The notes: generated by a model not told the origin, from the letters alone. A stretch of 64,000 nucleotides of DNA from Malonomonas rubra DSM 5091 (GCF_900142125.1 NZ_FQZT01000004.1:1-64000); one strand, 5' to 3'. Shown: positions 41,375 through 52,611, numbered from the stretch's first letter. Made by a program: numbers and translations.

Positions 41375-41767
41375 ATGAGCAGCTTTTCCGGTTTACTCCA
41401 TAATGCCGTCTTGTTGCTGGCCCTGGGGATCATTTACGACACCTTGGGGCTCTACAAAATGCGCAACAGGCTGCAGCGAGACATCCTTTCCGGGATTCTT
41501 ATCGGCCTGGTCGGCATGGCCGTTATGCTGACTCCCTGGGAGCTGGTGCCCGGGATATTTTTTGATACCCGCTGGATTCTGCTTAGCCTGTGTGGCCTGT
41601 TCTTTGGCCCGGTACCGACGTTCGTTGCAGTCGTCATGACTGTTGCCTTGCGCCTGTTTCAGGGCGGCGGTGGCATGTACGTTGGCTCGCTGGTGATTAT
41701 TACGACTGCCGGTGTCGGTCTGCTGTGGCGTCTTTTGGTCGCAAGGTTCAACTGGAAACTGACCTAG
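41375..41767 (+). CDS. N-terminal part of LytS-like sensor kinase, ended by amber codon
   Basis: The 130-aa frame codes for a 5TM-LYT-like membrane sensor with about four helices (YDTLGLYKMRNRLQRDILSGILIGLVG). It ends in NWKLT at a TAG (41765-41767), but the reading frame continues with [14 protein letters not shown] and then the kinase domains. The remaining helix of the sensor lies after the stop. AAAGG about seven bases before the ATG supports the start. This is probably one gene broken by a nonsense codon, or a sequencing error. Confidence 0.7.
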   Translation: MSSFSGLLHNAVLLLALGIIYDTLGLYKMRNRLQRDILSGILIGLVGMAVMLTPWELVPGIFFDTRWILLSLCGLFFGPVPTFVAVVMTVALRLFQGGGGMYVGSLVIITTAGVGLLWRLLVARFNWKLT

Positions 41768-41794
41768 TGGAATCTCTATATTTTCGGCATTCTG

Positions 41795-43510
41795 GTGGAG
41801 CTCGATTTTCTCGCCTGCATGCTTTTGATGCCGGAAAATGTCCGTTACAAGATCCTTGCCGCTGTCACCCTGCCTGTTCTGTCGGTTTTTCCAATCTGCA
41901 GCCTGCTTCTCGGTATGATTCTTTGTCGCCAGCGCGAACGTCGGGTGGCCGAGGTTGCGCTGGAAGAACATCGCCACTTGCTCGATCGTGAAAGAGGGTT
42001 GCTGCGCAGCCTGCTCAACGCAATTCCCGACCTCATCTTTGTCAAAAATACAGCTGGGGAATATGTCGAATGCAACAAGGCATTTGCACAACAGCTGGGC
42101 GTTTCAGAAAAAGATGTGATCGGCAAGACGGACCAGGATTTTTTCAGTGAAGAGGTGGTGGAGAAGCTCAGACAGGAAGAACAGGAGATTCTCAGCAGTG
42201 GAAAGCCTGTCGACAAAGAGGAACGGGTTCAGTTTCCGGGACAGCGTGAACGTTTTATGAGCACCCACAAGGCGGTTTTTCGTGGATTGAATGGGACGCT
42301 CTACGGGGTTGCCGGAATTGCCCGTGACATCACTGAAACCAAACGGGCGGAGCAAGAGCGAGAACTGCTGCAGGCGCAATTGGCCCAGGCGCAGAAAATC
42401 GAGTCTGTCGGTCAACTGGCAGGTGGAATCGCCCACGATTTCAACAATATGCTGGCAATTATTCTCGGCCAGGCAGATTTGGCAGAGCTGAAGCTGGGAA
42501 ATCAGGAGCGTGTCGCAAAAGCAATTGCTGAAATCAAAAATGCCGCCAAGCGGTCATCTGACCTCACCCAACAGCTGCTGGCATTTGCTCGCAAGCAGGC
42601 GATTGTGCCGAAGGTTATGGATTTGAATGCCAGGGTTTCTGGCATGGTGAAAATGCTGCGGCGGGTGATCGGCGAAGATATCGATCTGAAACTTGTTCTT
42701 GGCCCGGATTTGTGGAAAGTCAAAATGGATTCAGGACAGGTCGATCAGATTTTGACGAACCTCTGTGTCAATGCCAGGGATGCCATCGATGGTCATGGCC
42801 AGATCATTATTGAAACCCAGAACGTTTTGCTCGATGAAGCATGGTGCGCCGCACATGGGCAATTGCCGCCCGGAGAATATGTGGCAATTTCGGTCAGTGA
42901 TGATGGTCGGGGGATTGACCGGGAAACGATTGAGCAGATTTTTGAGCCCTTTTTCACCACCAAACGGCAGGGCGAAGGAACAGGTCTTGGCCTGGCAACA
43001 GTTTATGGCATCGTAACACAGAACCAGGGCTATATTGATGTTGTTAGCCGCCCGGGGCAGGGCAGCATATTTAAAATATATTTACCGAGAACGAAAGAGA
43101 GTGAAGACGGGCGGGGAAGCGCTCTGGAAAAACGCCTGTCTCATGGACAGGGGACAATCCTTCTGGTCGAAGATGAACAAGCCGTTCTTTCTTTAACCGA
43201 AGAGATGTTGAAAGAGCTCGGCTACAAGGTCCTGTCAGCGTCTAGCCCGAAGCAGGTTCTGGAGCTTGCGGCAAATTACAGCGAACCGATTCATCTCCTG
43301 CTGACAGATGTGGTCATGCCGGAGAGCAACGGGCTGGCGCTCTCCAAGCAACTGTTAAAATATCGCTCTGAAATGAAGGTTTTGTTTATGTCCGGCTATA
43401 CGGCAAATGTCATTGCCCAGCATGGGATCCTGGAAGAGGGGGTCGATTTGATTGAAAAACCCTTTACTCTGCAAGCACTATCGGAAAAAGTACGGCAGGT
43501 CATGGGGTAG
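41795..43510 (+). CDS. C-terminal hybrid histidine kinase part (PAS-HisKA-HATPase-REC)
   Basis: Same frame as the preceding fragment, 27 bp after its stop. Contains a transmembrane segment at its start, a PAS domain (about 75-185; [19 protein letters not shown]), HisKA with phospho-His in [11 protein letters not shown], an HATPase ([32 protein letters not shown]) and a C-terminal receiver ([21 protein letters not shown]). It is a complete hybrid kinase apart from the split sensor. There is no ribosome site before the GTG at 41795, so independent translation looks poor. Confidence 0.8.
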   Translation: MELDFLACMLLMPENVRYKILAAVTLPVLSVFPICSLLLGMILCRQRERRVAEVALEEHRHLLDRERGLLRSLLNAIPDLIFVKNTAGEYVECNKAFAQQLGVSEKDVIGKTDQDFFSEEVVEKLRQEEQEILSSGKPVDKEERVQFPGQRERFMSTHKAVFRGLNGTLYGVAGIARDITETKRAEQERELLQAQLAQAQKIESVGQLAGGIAHDFNNMLAIILGQADLAELKLGNQERVAKAIAEIKNAAKRSSDLTQQLLAFARKQAIVPKVMDLNARVSGMVKMLRRVIGEDIDLKLVLGPDLWKVKMDSGQVDQILTNLCVNARDAIDGHGQIIIETQNVLLDEAWCAAHGQLPPGEYVAISVSDDGRGIDRETIEQIFEPFFTTKRQGEGTGLGLATVYGIVTQNQGYIDVVSRPGQGSIFKIYLPRTKESEDGRGSALEKRLSHGQGTILLVEDEQAVLSLTEEMLKELGYKVLSASSPKQVLELAANYSEPIHLLLTDVVMPESNGLALSKQLLKYRSEMKVLFMSGYTANVIAQHGILEEGVDLIEKPFTLQALSEKVRQVMG

Positions 43511-43522
43511 AAGGTTCGGGGC

Positions 43523-44638
43523 TTAACCCCATTTATGGCTCCAGCTACGGTAGCTCATCGCAGTTTTCAATCGCCTTTTCGCCAGCTCTTCGGCGGCTGT
43601 TCGCGGCAGCAGGTTATCGCTGTTCATCCGTTCAAGCATCTGCACAGTGTTGTCTTGAATTTTTTCTTTGATGTAAGCGAACGCCTCCGATTCGTTTTTA
43701 CGCTGGTACTCCATCGCTGCCATGATCACGCCACCGGCATTGGCGATGAAGTCGGGGATGATCAGCACACCGCGACGGTGTAACTCGGTCTCTGCTTCCG
43801 CTGTTATTGGGATGTTGGCTCCCTGCAGAATCAGCCTGGCCTTAATGTTATCGAAATTCATCATGTTGATGACATCCGGGTTGGCAGCTGGAACGAGAAT
43901 GTCGCACTCGAGACCAAGGATATCCTCACGCCTCATTTTTTTGCCGCCGTCGTATTCGATCACCGACCCCTGCTTTTTCTTCACCGCAATCAGTTTGTCG
44001 ATATTCATCCCCTTCGCATCGTAACGGGTGCCGCGGCTGTCGTTTACAGCGACAATGACAGCCCCTTTTTCGGCCAGAAAACGTGCCGCGGCCAGGCCGA
44101 CGTTACCGAAACCCTGAATTGCGACCCGTGCCCCGCTCAGCGACATGTTGATTTCCGCTGCGGCAACCTCGGCGCAGCAGGCAACACCGAACCCGGTTGC
44201 TCCCAAAACATCGAGTGGGAGCCCGCCCAGTTCGGCCGGCAAACCGACCGCGCGGCCGATCTCTTCCTGCAGCCAGACCATCGCCTGTTCGTCGCAACCC
44301 ATGTCGGGACCGGGGATATAGTCAGTAATTTCGGCAATCATGCGGCCGAAAGTGCGGAAGGTTTTTTCCAGGTCGACTTTGTGCGGATCGGCAATGATGC
44401 CCGCTTTGCCACCGCCGTGATTGAGCCCGGCACTGGCGTTTTTCAGCGTCATCGCCCGCGCCAGCCGGAAGACTTCCAGTGGAGAAACCGTTGGCGAAAT
44501 CCGCACTCCGCCAATAGCGGGGCCGAGAGTGACGTTGTCGACAACAAGAATCGCCTGCAGTCCCGATTGCGGGTCGTAAAGCTGCAGGACCTTTGCTGGT
44601 CCGAGCGCATCGGTTTTAATTTTTTCTGTTGCTGTCAT
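43523..44638 (-). CDS. Glu/Leu/Phe/Val dehydrogenase
   Basis: The 371-aa NAD(P)-dependent amino-acid dehydrogenase has the substrate-binding GPAIGGVRISPT and GGGKAGI (catalytic Lys), the Asp in IPGPDMGCDEQAM, the NAD motif VAIQGFGNVGLAAARFL and the C-terminal IANAGGVIMAAMEY. It oxidatively deaminates Glu, Leu, Val or a related amino acid; the substrate cannot be fixed from motifs. No terminator is visible in the 12 bp between it and the kinase. Confidence 0.92.
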   Translation of the reverse strand: MTATEKIKTDALGPAKVLQLYDPQSGLQAILVVDNVTLGPAIGGVRISPTVSPLEVFRLARAMTLKNASAGLNHGGGKAGIIADPHKVDLEKTFRTFGRMIAEITDYIPGPDMGCDEQAMVWLQEEIGRAVGLPAELGGLPLDVLGATGFGVACCAEVAAAEINMSLSGARVAIQGFGNVGLAAARFLAEKGAVIVAVNDSRGTRYDAKGMNIDKLIAVKKKQGSVIEYDGGKKMRREDILGLECDILVPAANPDVINMMNFDNIKARLILQGANIPITAEAETELHRRGVLIIPDFIANAGGVIMAAMEYQRKNESEAFAYIKEKIQDNTVQMLERMNSDNLLPRTAAEELAKRRLKTAMSYRSWSHKWG

Positions 44639-44717
44639 GCGTAAAGTCTAGCAAAAAATGCGAGATTTTCTGCAGCTGAAAATTTTTCACATATACTTGT
44701 TTTTGTTCTGCCATCCC

Positions 44718-44748
44718 TTGACATGTGCTTGAAATGTTCTTTTATAAT
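44718..44748 (+). promoter_or_regulatory. katG promoter with possible PerR-like site
   Basis: TTGACA (44718-44723) and TATAAT (44743-44748) precede katG by about 85 bp with a 19-bp gap (18 bp to the overlapping TTATAA). The -10 starts a TTATAATAACTATTC stretch that partly matches the PerR box; the right half is poor, so this is suggestive only. Confidence 0.45.
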
Positions 44749-44764
44749 AACTATTCCTATTTGA

Positions 44765-47032
<2,268 letters not shown>

Positions 47033-47060
47033 TCGCGATTGAAAATGGATCAGTGATAGG

Positions 47061-47091
47061 GGCTGCGTTTCGACAATGTTGAAACGCAGCC
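47061..47091 (+). terminator. Intrinsic terminator after katG
   Basis: An 11-bp perfect stem (GGCTGCGTTTC, 47061-47071 with 47081-47091) with a 9-nt loop is followed by TTTTTT. It lies 28 bp after the katG stop. Confidence 0.9.
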
Positions 47092-47104
47092 TTTTTTCTG
47101 TTCC

Positions 47105-47605
47105 TTATCGGCTTTCGATTTCGTTCAGCTTGATACGCGCCTGCTCATTGTCCGGATTCTCTTTGATTTCCAGGATCAGCTCGTCGATGGCTTTGTCTTT
47201 CATCCCCTTGCGGTCATATTCCATCGCCTGATGATAGTGGGCGGAGGCCGTTTCTTTTTCCCTGTTTCTGGCGGTAATGTATTTTTCATGGGCTTCGCTA
47301 TTGGCAGGATCGATTTTGATGGCCAGCTGATAAAAAGAGATGGCATCCTCAATTTCACCTTTGGCAAAGTAGGTATCACCAACCTTCATGGCGTCGGTTG
47401 AGTCTTCAATCCTCCATTCTTTCATCCGCTCCCGGTCCCGCCGCTGCAACTCAAAATCAAAATCCTTCATTTTATTGACTTCATCGGCGATGCCGGTTTG
47501 ATCATGCTTGAAAACAATATTGGTGTCTTCACCGATAGCCGGGCCACTCAACAGGCCAATCATCAGAATGCTGATAAACATGGGGATGAAGTTTTTCTTT
47601 TCCAT
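47105..47605 (-). CDS. Exported TPR-like protein
   Basis: The 166-aa protein has a signal peptide (about 1-25, FISILMIGLLSGPAIG) and two or three tetratricopeptide-like repeats (AMKVGDTYFAKGEIEDAISFYQLAI..., AHYHQAMEYDRKGMKDKAIDEL..., helical to the end). It would sit in the periplasm as a protein-binding scaffold. The ATG at 47605 has GGAGG seven bases upstream. Partner unknown. Confidence 0.72.
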   Translation of the reverse strand: MEKKNFIPMFISILMIGLLSGPAIGEDTNIVFKHDQTGIADEVNKMKDFDFELQRRDRERMKEWRIEDSTDAMKVGDTYFAKGEIEDAISFYQLAIKIDPANSEAHEKYITARNREKETASAHYHQAMEYDRKGMKDKAIDELILEIKENPDNEQARIKLNEIESR

Positions 47606-47812
47606 GGAAACCTCCACTTTCTTGAGCCAGTTCTATCTAATGGCCTGTTCAGCCTGATTCACGGGGGTCGTGAGCCAGAAAGGTTACTGGTTAAATTATA
47701 GCATGGTGGACTGTCTGCGCTGTTGTCTTCACAGGTTTTTGGAGTGGAGATGTTTTAAGTTTTTTGCTCAAGCTTTTGCTTATTGAGGCACTTTTTCGTT
47801 CCACCGGGAATT

Positions 47813-48682
47813 TTATTCCTCCAGCGTGTTATTGAGATAGGACACAAGATTTATCTTGCGGTTTGCCAGTCCAAGCTTATGGCGGATGTTTTCCCGGTGA
47901 CGACCTACCGTTCCGGGAGTGGTTCCACGCAGCTTGGCGATTTCTTTGGAAGACAAACCGTGCTTGATCATATCGCAAATCATCACTTCGACAGGGCTGA
48001 GGCGGGTTAAAATATCCTGTTTTCCTTCGACAAAAGGCGAAACGATATCGAGGAAATTTTTCTTCAGCAGACCCAGATATTTTTTCTGGCGTTCATCCAT
48101 ATCTGCTTCCAAAGCGTAGAAAATGGGTGTGATGATTTTGTCAATTTTGGCTTGTATCGAAGCACCGACCATCTTTTTTTCTTGCTTACTCTGGACCAGG
48201 GAGTCGTGCAGGGCCACATTAGCGTCCTGGAGTGCCTGGCGCTCGACCAGCAATTGCCTCTGGGCAGTAATCCGCTGGATGGCCTTAGCGATATGATCGC
48301 TGACGGCATCGATCAACAATCGTTCTTCCTTGAGAAACGGCCCCTCGTCGAGAGTTGGCATCTTTTTGCGATAGTAAACCTCAACCAAACCAACAGGTTC
48401 GCCAAATACCAGCAGTGGTGCCTGCTGCTGCTGCGAAGTCATTTTAAAGTTCTTCGATTGAAAGCTCGCCTTTTTAAAGACAATCCTGGCGCACGCCAGT
48501 TCAGGATACTGCCAGGAGCTTGGAAGAAGATCGACCGCTTGTTGCAGCAGTGTGTCGATTGAATTCTCATTTTCTTCTATCAACCTGGTCAAGCTGTAGA
48601 GACAGTTAAGTTCCTTGATACGTTCATTTAACTGTTTTTCCAGACTGTTTTCAGTTGCGACATAATTTTTTTGCGCACTCAT
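47813..48682 (-). CDS. LuxR-type transcriptional regulator with N-terminal sensor
   Basis: The 289-aa protein has an N-terminal GAF-like or helical sensor (about 20-165), a coiled-coil region, and a LuxR/FixJ-type HTH at the C-terminus: LSPVEVMICDMIKHGLSSKEIAKLRGTTPGTVGRHRENIRHKLG. There is no receiver domain. A 9-bp-arm perfect palindrome lies in its 5' leader (48708-48730). The ATG at 48682 has AGAGGAAAG upstream. Ligand and targets are unknown. Confidence 0.8.
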   Translation of the reverse strand: MSAQKNYVATENSLEKQLNERIKELNCLYSLTRLIEENENSIDTLLQQAVDLLPSSWQYPELACARIVFKKASFQSKNFKMTSQQQQAPLLVFGEPVGLVEVYYRKKMPTLDEGPFLKEERLLIDAVSDHIAKAIQRITAQRQLLVERQALQDANVALHDSLVQSKQEKKMVGASIQAKIDKIITPIFYALEADMDERQKKYLGLLKKNFLDIVSPFVEGKQDILTRLSPVEVMICDMIKHGLSSKEIAKLRGTTPGTVGRHRENIRHKLGLANRKINLVSYLNNTLEE

Positions 48683-48707
48683 TTTCTTTCCTCTGCCAGA
48701 GCCATAA

Positions 48708-48730
48708 ATCACACATATATCATGTGTGAT
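48708..48730. promoter_or_regulatory. Palindrome in the leader of the LuxR-type gene
   Basis: ATCACACAT-ATATC-ATGTGTGAT is a perfect 9-bp-arm inverted repeat 26-48 bp upstream of the LuxR-type start codon, downstream of a possible minus-strand promoter (TTGTAT ... ATATAT). It could be an operator or an RNA hairpin. Confidence 0.5.
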
Positions 48731-48846
48731 ATTTGTGTAATATATCTATATTTACGCCTACTATACAACCCCCTAGTATGGGAACATAAAGCTTTATCAT
48801 AGCAATCTACGGCTGCCCTCAGCCGCGGCAAGGTGGATGACAATTT

Positions 48847-49266
48847 ATGAACGATTTCATCGTCGTATCAGCTCATATCAATAGGCTATTGGGATATTTC
48901 TGCCAATATTTCAGTCATGAGTCCTTGTCGAAAGCCGTGCGTCAACAAATCCTGAGCGATTCTAATCGCTTCCATCTCAAACTGCGTGATGATGGTGACC
49001 TGCCTGCTTACGACCAGCACCTTGAACTTGCCAAATCTGCCTACAGAATCATGCTGCTTAAGCTGAACCAACAGGAGGTTGTCGATGATATTTTATTTTG
49101 TGGGGAATCAGAGTTGTCGTGGGAAGAAACCAGCCGTTCGCTGTCCGACCTGTACCAGCTCAATTTGAACTGCATGGAGCTCTATACCTTTTATTATCTC
49201 CATGAAATTAACAACCATTTCTACATTGACAGCCCGTTACCACAGCCTGAAGCCGTCAATGCCTGA
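48847..49266 (+). CDS. Soluble protein of unknown function
   Basis: The 139-aa protein (MNDFIVVSAHINRLLGYFCQYF...) is helical and hydrophilic without a signal peptide or membrane segment. It is divergent from the LuxR-type gene. No good ribosome site precedes the ATG: AAGGTGG is about 12 bases upstream. Family not recognised. Confidence 0.5.
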   Translation: MNDFIVVSAHINRLLGYFCQYFSHESLSKAVRQQILSDSNRFHLKLRDDGDLPAYDQHLELAKSAYRIMLLKLNQQEVVDDILFCGESELSWEETSRSLSDLYQLNLNCMELYTFYYLHEINNHFYIDSPLPQPEAVNA

Positions 49267-49321
49267 GGGTGACGCATTGTCAAGCAGCTCTTGGAAACCT
49301 CAAGAATCAAGGAGGACGTGA

Positions 49322-49714
49322 ATGAGTCGTTGGCCGGCGGCGCTCAGATTGAAAACCAGAAAGATTCTGGATGGCATCGATCCTTTTCCGGGAGCAGGTA
49401 TTCTACGGATGAAAAACATCAGCAACTTCTCAGCGTATTTAAAGCAGGCGGACCTGCGTAATGGACAGATCATCCTTTACGACTCGGAAACACAGCTTGC
49501 AACCAACTATCGGACCGCAGGTGAAATGTTCGATGCTGGCTGGATCGCGGACCTGACAGAAAATGCGCAGTTTCGATTACTGAGCAGAACAGATGAAATG
49601 GCAGAATCCTCTGCGCCTACCGGCGCAGCCATGACTCTAACATCTCATAAGGAATTTTCAGAGGCCAGCAGGGTTGTGTCTCTTATGCCGCGGCAGGCAG
49701 AGGATCGAGCATGA
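49322..49714 (+). CDS. Soluble protein of unknown function
   Basis: The 130-aa protein has AAGGAGG seven bases before its ATG, so it is real. It begins basic (RWPAALRLKTRKIL), with a small mixed domain (YLKQADLRNGQIILYDSETQLAT) in the middle and a disordered tail. The rnk gene starts within its last codons (4-bp overlap), so they are co-translated. No family recognised. Confidence 0.6.
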   Translation: MSRWPAALRLKTRKILDGIDPFPGAGILRMKNISNFSAYLKQADLRNGQIILYDSETQLATNYRTAGEMFDAGWIADLTENAQFRLLSRTDEMAESSAPTGAAMTLTSHKEFSEASRVVSLMPRQAEDRA

Positions 49715-50127
49715 TGGAAAGAGCGCTTTACCTGACTGATTATGACTATGAACGCCTGGAGTTGTTGCTGGATAACATGAACCGGGTTCCGCAAAATCGC
49801 CGGGAGGATTTGAGCCAATTAGAGGATGATCTGGCGACCTGCCACATCGTTGCGCCGGATGAAATGCCACCCAATATCGTGACCCTGCACTCAACGGTCA
49901 GGTATCTCGATCTCGACAGCAACAAGGTGCGCGTTGTCACCTTGGTTTTTCCGAGCAACGCCGACCTTTCCACGGGACGGATATCGATCGCTGTTCCGCT
50001 AGGAGCTGCGATCCTCGGTCACTCTGAAGGGGATCTGGTTACCTGGAAAACCTTTGATGGAGCAAAAACAATTCGCATTGAAGAAGTTCTTTATCAACCT
50101 GAAGCCACTGGCGATTACTATCTGTAA
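49711..50127 (+). CDS. rnk: Rnk-like nucleoside diphosphate kinase regulator
   Basis: The 138-aa protein has an N-terminal coiled-coil (about 1-50) and a GreA/GreB-type C-terminal domain (VTLHSTVRYLDLDSNKVRVVTLVFP, LGAAILGHSEGDLVTWKT). This is the Rnk organisation, a regulator that binds RNA polymerase like GreA. Two adjacent ATGs exist (49711 and 49714); AGGATCGAGC upstream gives a weak site. Overlaps the previous gene by 4 bp. Confidence 0.87.
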   Translation: MMERALYLTDYDYERLELLLDNMNRVPQNRREDLSQLEDDLATCHIVAPDEMPPNIVTLHSTVRYLDLDSNKVRVVTLVFPSNADLSTGRISIAVPLGAAILGHSEGDLVTWKTFDGAKTIRIEEVLYQPEATGDYYL

Positions 50128-50204
50128 CCGCCTTCAGCCTGTTATTTATTGCTTGCTGCAGAGGAGTCCATAACGTTTGCTGACCAGGAAAAGGAGATTG
50201 AACC

Positions 50205-50438
50205 ATGATGCGGTTGGGACTCGCTGACAAAATTGTTGCCAAGCTTCTGCTCTGGAGGCGGATCGCGGTGCAACGGGAAGAGCTGGGCAGAATGAGCGAT
50301 GAGCTGCTCAAAGACATCGGCATCAGTCGGGCAGAGGCTGCCCAGGAAGCGCAACGACACTTTTGGGACACAGACATCCCGCAAACCAGGGCAGGCCGGC
50401 AAGAAACGGTGCCCGAGCTGAAACTGAGATACCATTAA
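50205..50438 (+). CDS. DUF1127 family small protein
   Basis: The 77-aa protein has the DUF1127 (YjiS-like) motif: LLLWRRIAVQREELGRMSDELLKDIGISRAEAAQEAQ. Alpha-proteobacterial members are RNA-binding and linked to stress. AAAAGGAG upstream supports the start. It is convergent with folA with a 4-bp overlap at the stop. Confidence 0.8.
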   Translation: MMRLGLADKIVAKLLLWRRIAVQREELGRMSDELLKDIGISRAEAAQEAQRHFWDTDIPQTRAGRQETVPELKLRYH

Positions 50439-50920
50439 GCGCGAGTGGTGATTTTTTCCAGAATGCTGTAGCGACAGGGCTGGTCGTTATCGACCAGCTC
50501 TTCGCTATGACTAGCGTGAAAATGACCGGTGGGAAGTTGCGGGAAAAAGGTGTCGCCTTCGACCTCCTGTAACAGTTCTGTCAGGTAAATTTTTTCCGCC
50601 AGTTGCAGCGCTTGGCGGAAAACCTCTTCTCCACCGCAGATAAACAACTGCTCCGTTTGGCAGGCGGAGATCCCCTCCACCAGAGTTGAAACCACGCGGC
50701 AACCGGCAACTGAAAAGCCCGGATTACGGCTGAGAATAATGGTTTTCCGCCCCGGTAGCGGACGTCCGATCGATTGGTAGGTCTTGCGCCCCATCAACAG
50801 GGTCTGGCCCATGGTGATCTGCTTGAAACGCTGCAAGTCGGCGGGCAGATGCCAGGGCATATCGCCGTCGCGACCGATCACCCGGTTCTGCGCCATGGCG
50901 ACGATGATCGAAATCAGCAA
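50435..50920 (-). CDS. folA: Dihydrofolate reductase
   Basis: The 161-aa enzyme reduces dihydrofolate to tetrahydrofolate with NADPH. It has VAMAQNRVIGRDGDMPWHLPADL (catalytic Asp replaced by the conserved MPWHLPADL helix), LLMGRKTYQSIGRPLPGRKTIILSR and the later FICGGEEVF. Length is typical. It overlaps the nucleoside-recognition gene by 7 bp and is the last member of the long minus-strand run. Confidence 0.95.
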   Translation of the reverse strand: MLISIIVAMAQNRVIGRDGDMPWHLPADLQRFKQITMGQTLLMGRKTYQSIGRPLPGRKTIILSRNPGFSVAGCRVVSTLVEGISACQTEQLFICGGEEVFRQALQLAEKIYLTELLQEVEGDTFFPQLPTGHFHASHSEELVDNDQPCRYSILEKITTRA

Positions 50921-51936
50921 CAGCCTGCCTCCTTAGCGTTAGTTTTATCAGCGATTGTGCTGCGCACCAGGTAGCGCTCGAATATCCCATGCGGCAAACG
51001 CGGAATCAGCAGGCTGAACAGGTAGGTGATCAGCAGGGCGAAGAACAAACGGGCCCAGAGAATACCGGAGGCATGCCCGCCGAGCAGGGCCATCAGCAGG
51101 GTGTCTTCAATCAAACTGTGGCAGATGCCGAGCAGGGCGAAGGCGGCGAAAACATCCTGCTTGCTCAAACTGCCGCTTTGCGCTTCGCGGATCAGCAGGG
51201 CGCCGCCGTAACCGAGGCCCAGGGTCATGCCGATGATGGTCAGCGGTGCTGCTTCCTTGCCCATGCCGAGCAGGTTCAGGATCGGCTCCAGCAGCTTGGT
51301 CATCAGCGCGGTGATGCCGACCGCTTTGAGCACTTCCAGCAGGACCATCAGTGCGAGAATAATCAGGAAGATGGAGACCATGTTGCGCGCTTCGGCCAGC
51401 ATCCAGCTGATCCAGCCCGGATCGACCGGTGGCGGGTTCCAGAGCGCCTGGTTCGGCTGCTGCAGGGTGCCGGTCAGCTGGTAGCCGATGTTCAGCAACC
51501 AGCCGAGCACCAGCGCGCCGCCGACCCGTAACAGCAGCATGGTGCGGAAGCGGGTCCCGGCTTTCTGCGCGATCTTCAACTCGACCGGCAGAGCGTGGGC
51601 GACCAGCATCATGGTGGTCATGATGGTCGCCTGGGCAACGGTAAAATCAAGCTCGGGTGCGACCGAGGCGAACACCACCATGCCGCCGTAAAGGTTGGTC
51701 ACCATCGCCGTCGCCCAGACCAGGCCGATCTCACCCGGCAGGCCGACAAGTTTCATCACCGGCGCAAGCAGGATACCGACCTGATCGACCACACCCCACT
51801 GCTGCAGCAGGCGGGTGACAATGCTGATCGGAATGATGATCTTGAACAGCATGCCGCTGGTGGCCAGGGCATCGAGCAGCAGTCTTCTGCTCGTCGCCAA
51901 CAGGTGCTGTGGTAAACCTTCCTGTTTCTGCGTCAT
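50914..51936 (-). CDS. Nucleoside-recognition domain membrane protein
   Basis: A 340-aa polytopic protein (about eight helices) with the Gate/nucleoside-recognition pattern in two halves (FKIIIPISIVTRLLQQWG..., VNLYGGMVVFASVAPEL and ALMTKLLEPILNLLGMGKEAAPLTIIGMTLGLGYGGALLIREAQSG). Such proteins resemble SpmA/SpmB and FeoB gates and are thought to transport nucleosides or ions. It lies between the PPOX and folA genes. The transported species is unknown. Confidence 0.8.
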   Translation of the reverse strand: MTQKQEGLPQHLLATSRRLLLDALATSGMLFKIIIPISIVTRLLQQWGVVDQVGILLAPVMKLVGLPGEIGLVWATAMVTNLYGGMVVFASVAPELDFTVAQATIMTTMMLVAHALPVELKIAQKAGTRFRTMLLLRVGGALVLGWLLNIGYQLTGTLQQPNQALWNPPPVDPGWISWMLAEARNMVSIFLIILALMVLLEVLKAVGITALMTKLLEPILNLLGMGKEAAPLTIIGMTLGLGYGGALLIREAQSGSLSKQDVFAAFALLGICHSLIEDTLLMALLGGHASGILWARLFFALLITYLFSLLIPRLPHGIFERYLVRSTIADKTNAKEAGCC

Positions 51937-51944
51937 CAGCAACC

Positions 51945-52400
51945 CTAGAGACTCTGTTTGCCGGTCATGCTCTCGATACCGATTTTCACCAGCAGGCTGC
52001 CTTTGAGGTTCTTTTCCTCATAGTTGCCGACCGGACCACCAAACTGCCGCATAATGATGTCGTAACCGGCGATTTTGCCGTCCCGGTCTTCGATGATTTC
52101 CGCAGTGCCGCTACCGACGACGCTGCGAAAGCGGGTGCTCCAGTCGCAGGGTTTGTCGCCGTCGATCCGCTTGACCACCTCACCGACACAGAAGCCGACC
52201 TTCGGGTTGGTGCGCAGGCAATCGAGCTTTTTCCCCTGCAGCGCGCAGTGGAAGTAAAGGCAGTTATCGGCGTAGCCGTAGTTGAGCGGCAGCACATACG
52301 GAAAGTCGCCGTTATGCATTGCCAGCTGCATCTCGCGGCCGTTCTTCAGCAGCTCTTCCAGCTGTTGCCGGTTGGTTATTTGTTTTTCGCTCCTGCGCAT
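51945..52400 (-). CDS. Pyridoxamine 5'-phosphate oxidase-like FMN-binding protein
   Basis: The 151-aa protein has the split-barrel PPOX fold of the nitroimidazole-resistance type: EMQLAMHNGDFPYVLPLNYGYADNCLYFHCALQGKKLDCLRTNPKVGFCV. It probably binds flavin and could reduce a small substrate. The start is an ATG at 52400 without a strong ribosome site. Downstream of DUF2905 and upstream of the nucleoside-recognition gene, it seems part of the same transcript. Confidence 0.82.
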   Translation of the reverse strand: MRRSEKQITNRQQLEELLKNGREMQLAMHNGDFPYVLPLNYGYADNCLYFHCALQGKKLDCLRTNPKVGFCVGEVVKRIDGDKPCDWSTRFRSVVGSGTAEIIEDRDGKIAGYDIIMRQFGGPVGNYEEKNLKGSLLVKIGIESMTGKQSL

Positions 52401-52410
52401 GATTGAATCC

Positions 52411-52611
52411 TTATTTTCTGAAAAGCCACATGATCAGCGAAATCAGGCCGCTGACCAGCAGCATGCTGGTGATCGGGAAAAACATTTTGAAGCCGGGTTT
52501 GTCGATGACGATATCGCCTGGCAGGCGGCCGAAAGGAACCTTGCTCAGCCAGGGCCAGAACAGGCCGGCAAGAACGATGGCGACGCCGAGAATAATCAGG
52601 GTTTTCTGCAT
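52411..52611 (-). CDS. DUF2905 family membrane protein
   Basis: The 66-aa protein has two hydrophobic helices (LIILGVAIVLAGLFWPWLSK and FPITSMLLVSGLISLIMWLF) joined by FGRLPGDIVIDKPG, the DUF2905 signature. The longer frame upstream (52680) is rejected because it lacks hydrophobic or coding character and a ribosome site. Function unknown. Confidence 0.85.
   Translation of the reverse strand: MQKTLIILGVAIVLAGLFWPWLSKVPFGRLPGDIVIDKPGFKMFFPITSMLLVSGLISLIMWLFRK

Noticed and set aside
41765-41767. TAG as a pyrrolysine codon
   Set aside because: Pyrrolysine occurs in methylamine methyltransferases, not LytS-like kinases, and no pyl genes or PYLIS-like element are seen in the window; a nonsense mutation or sequencing error is simpler.
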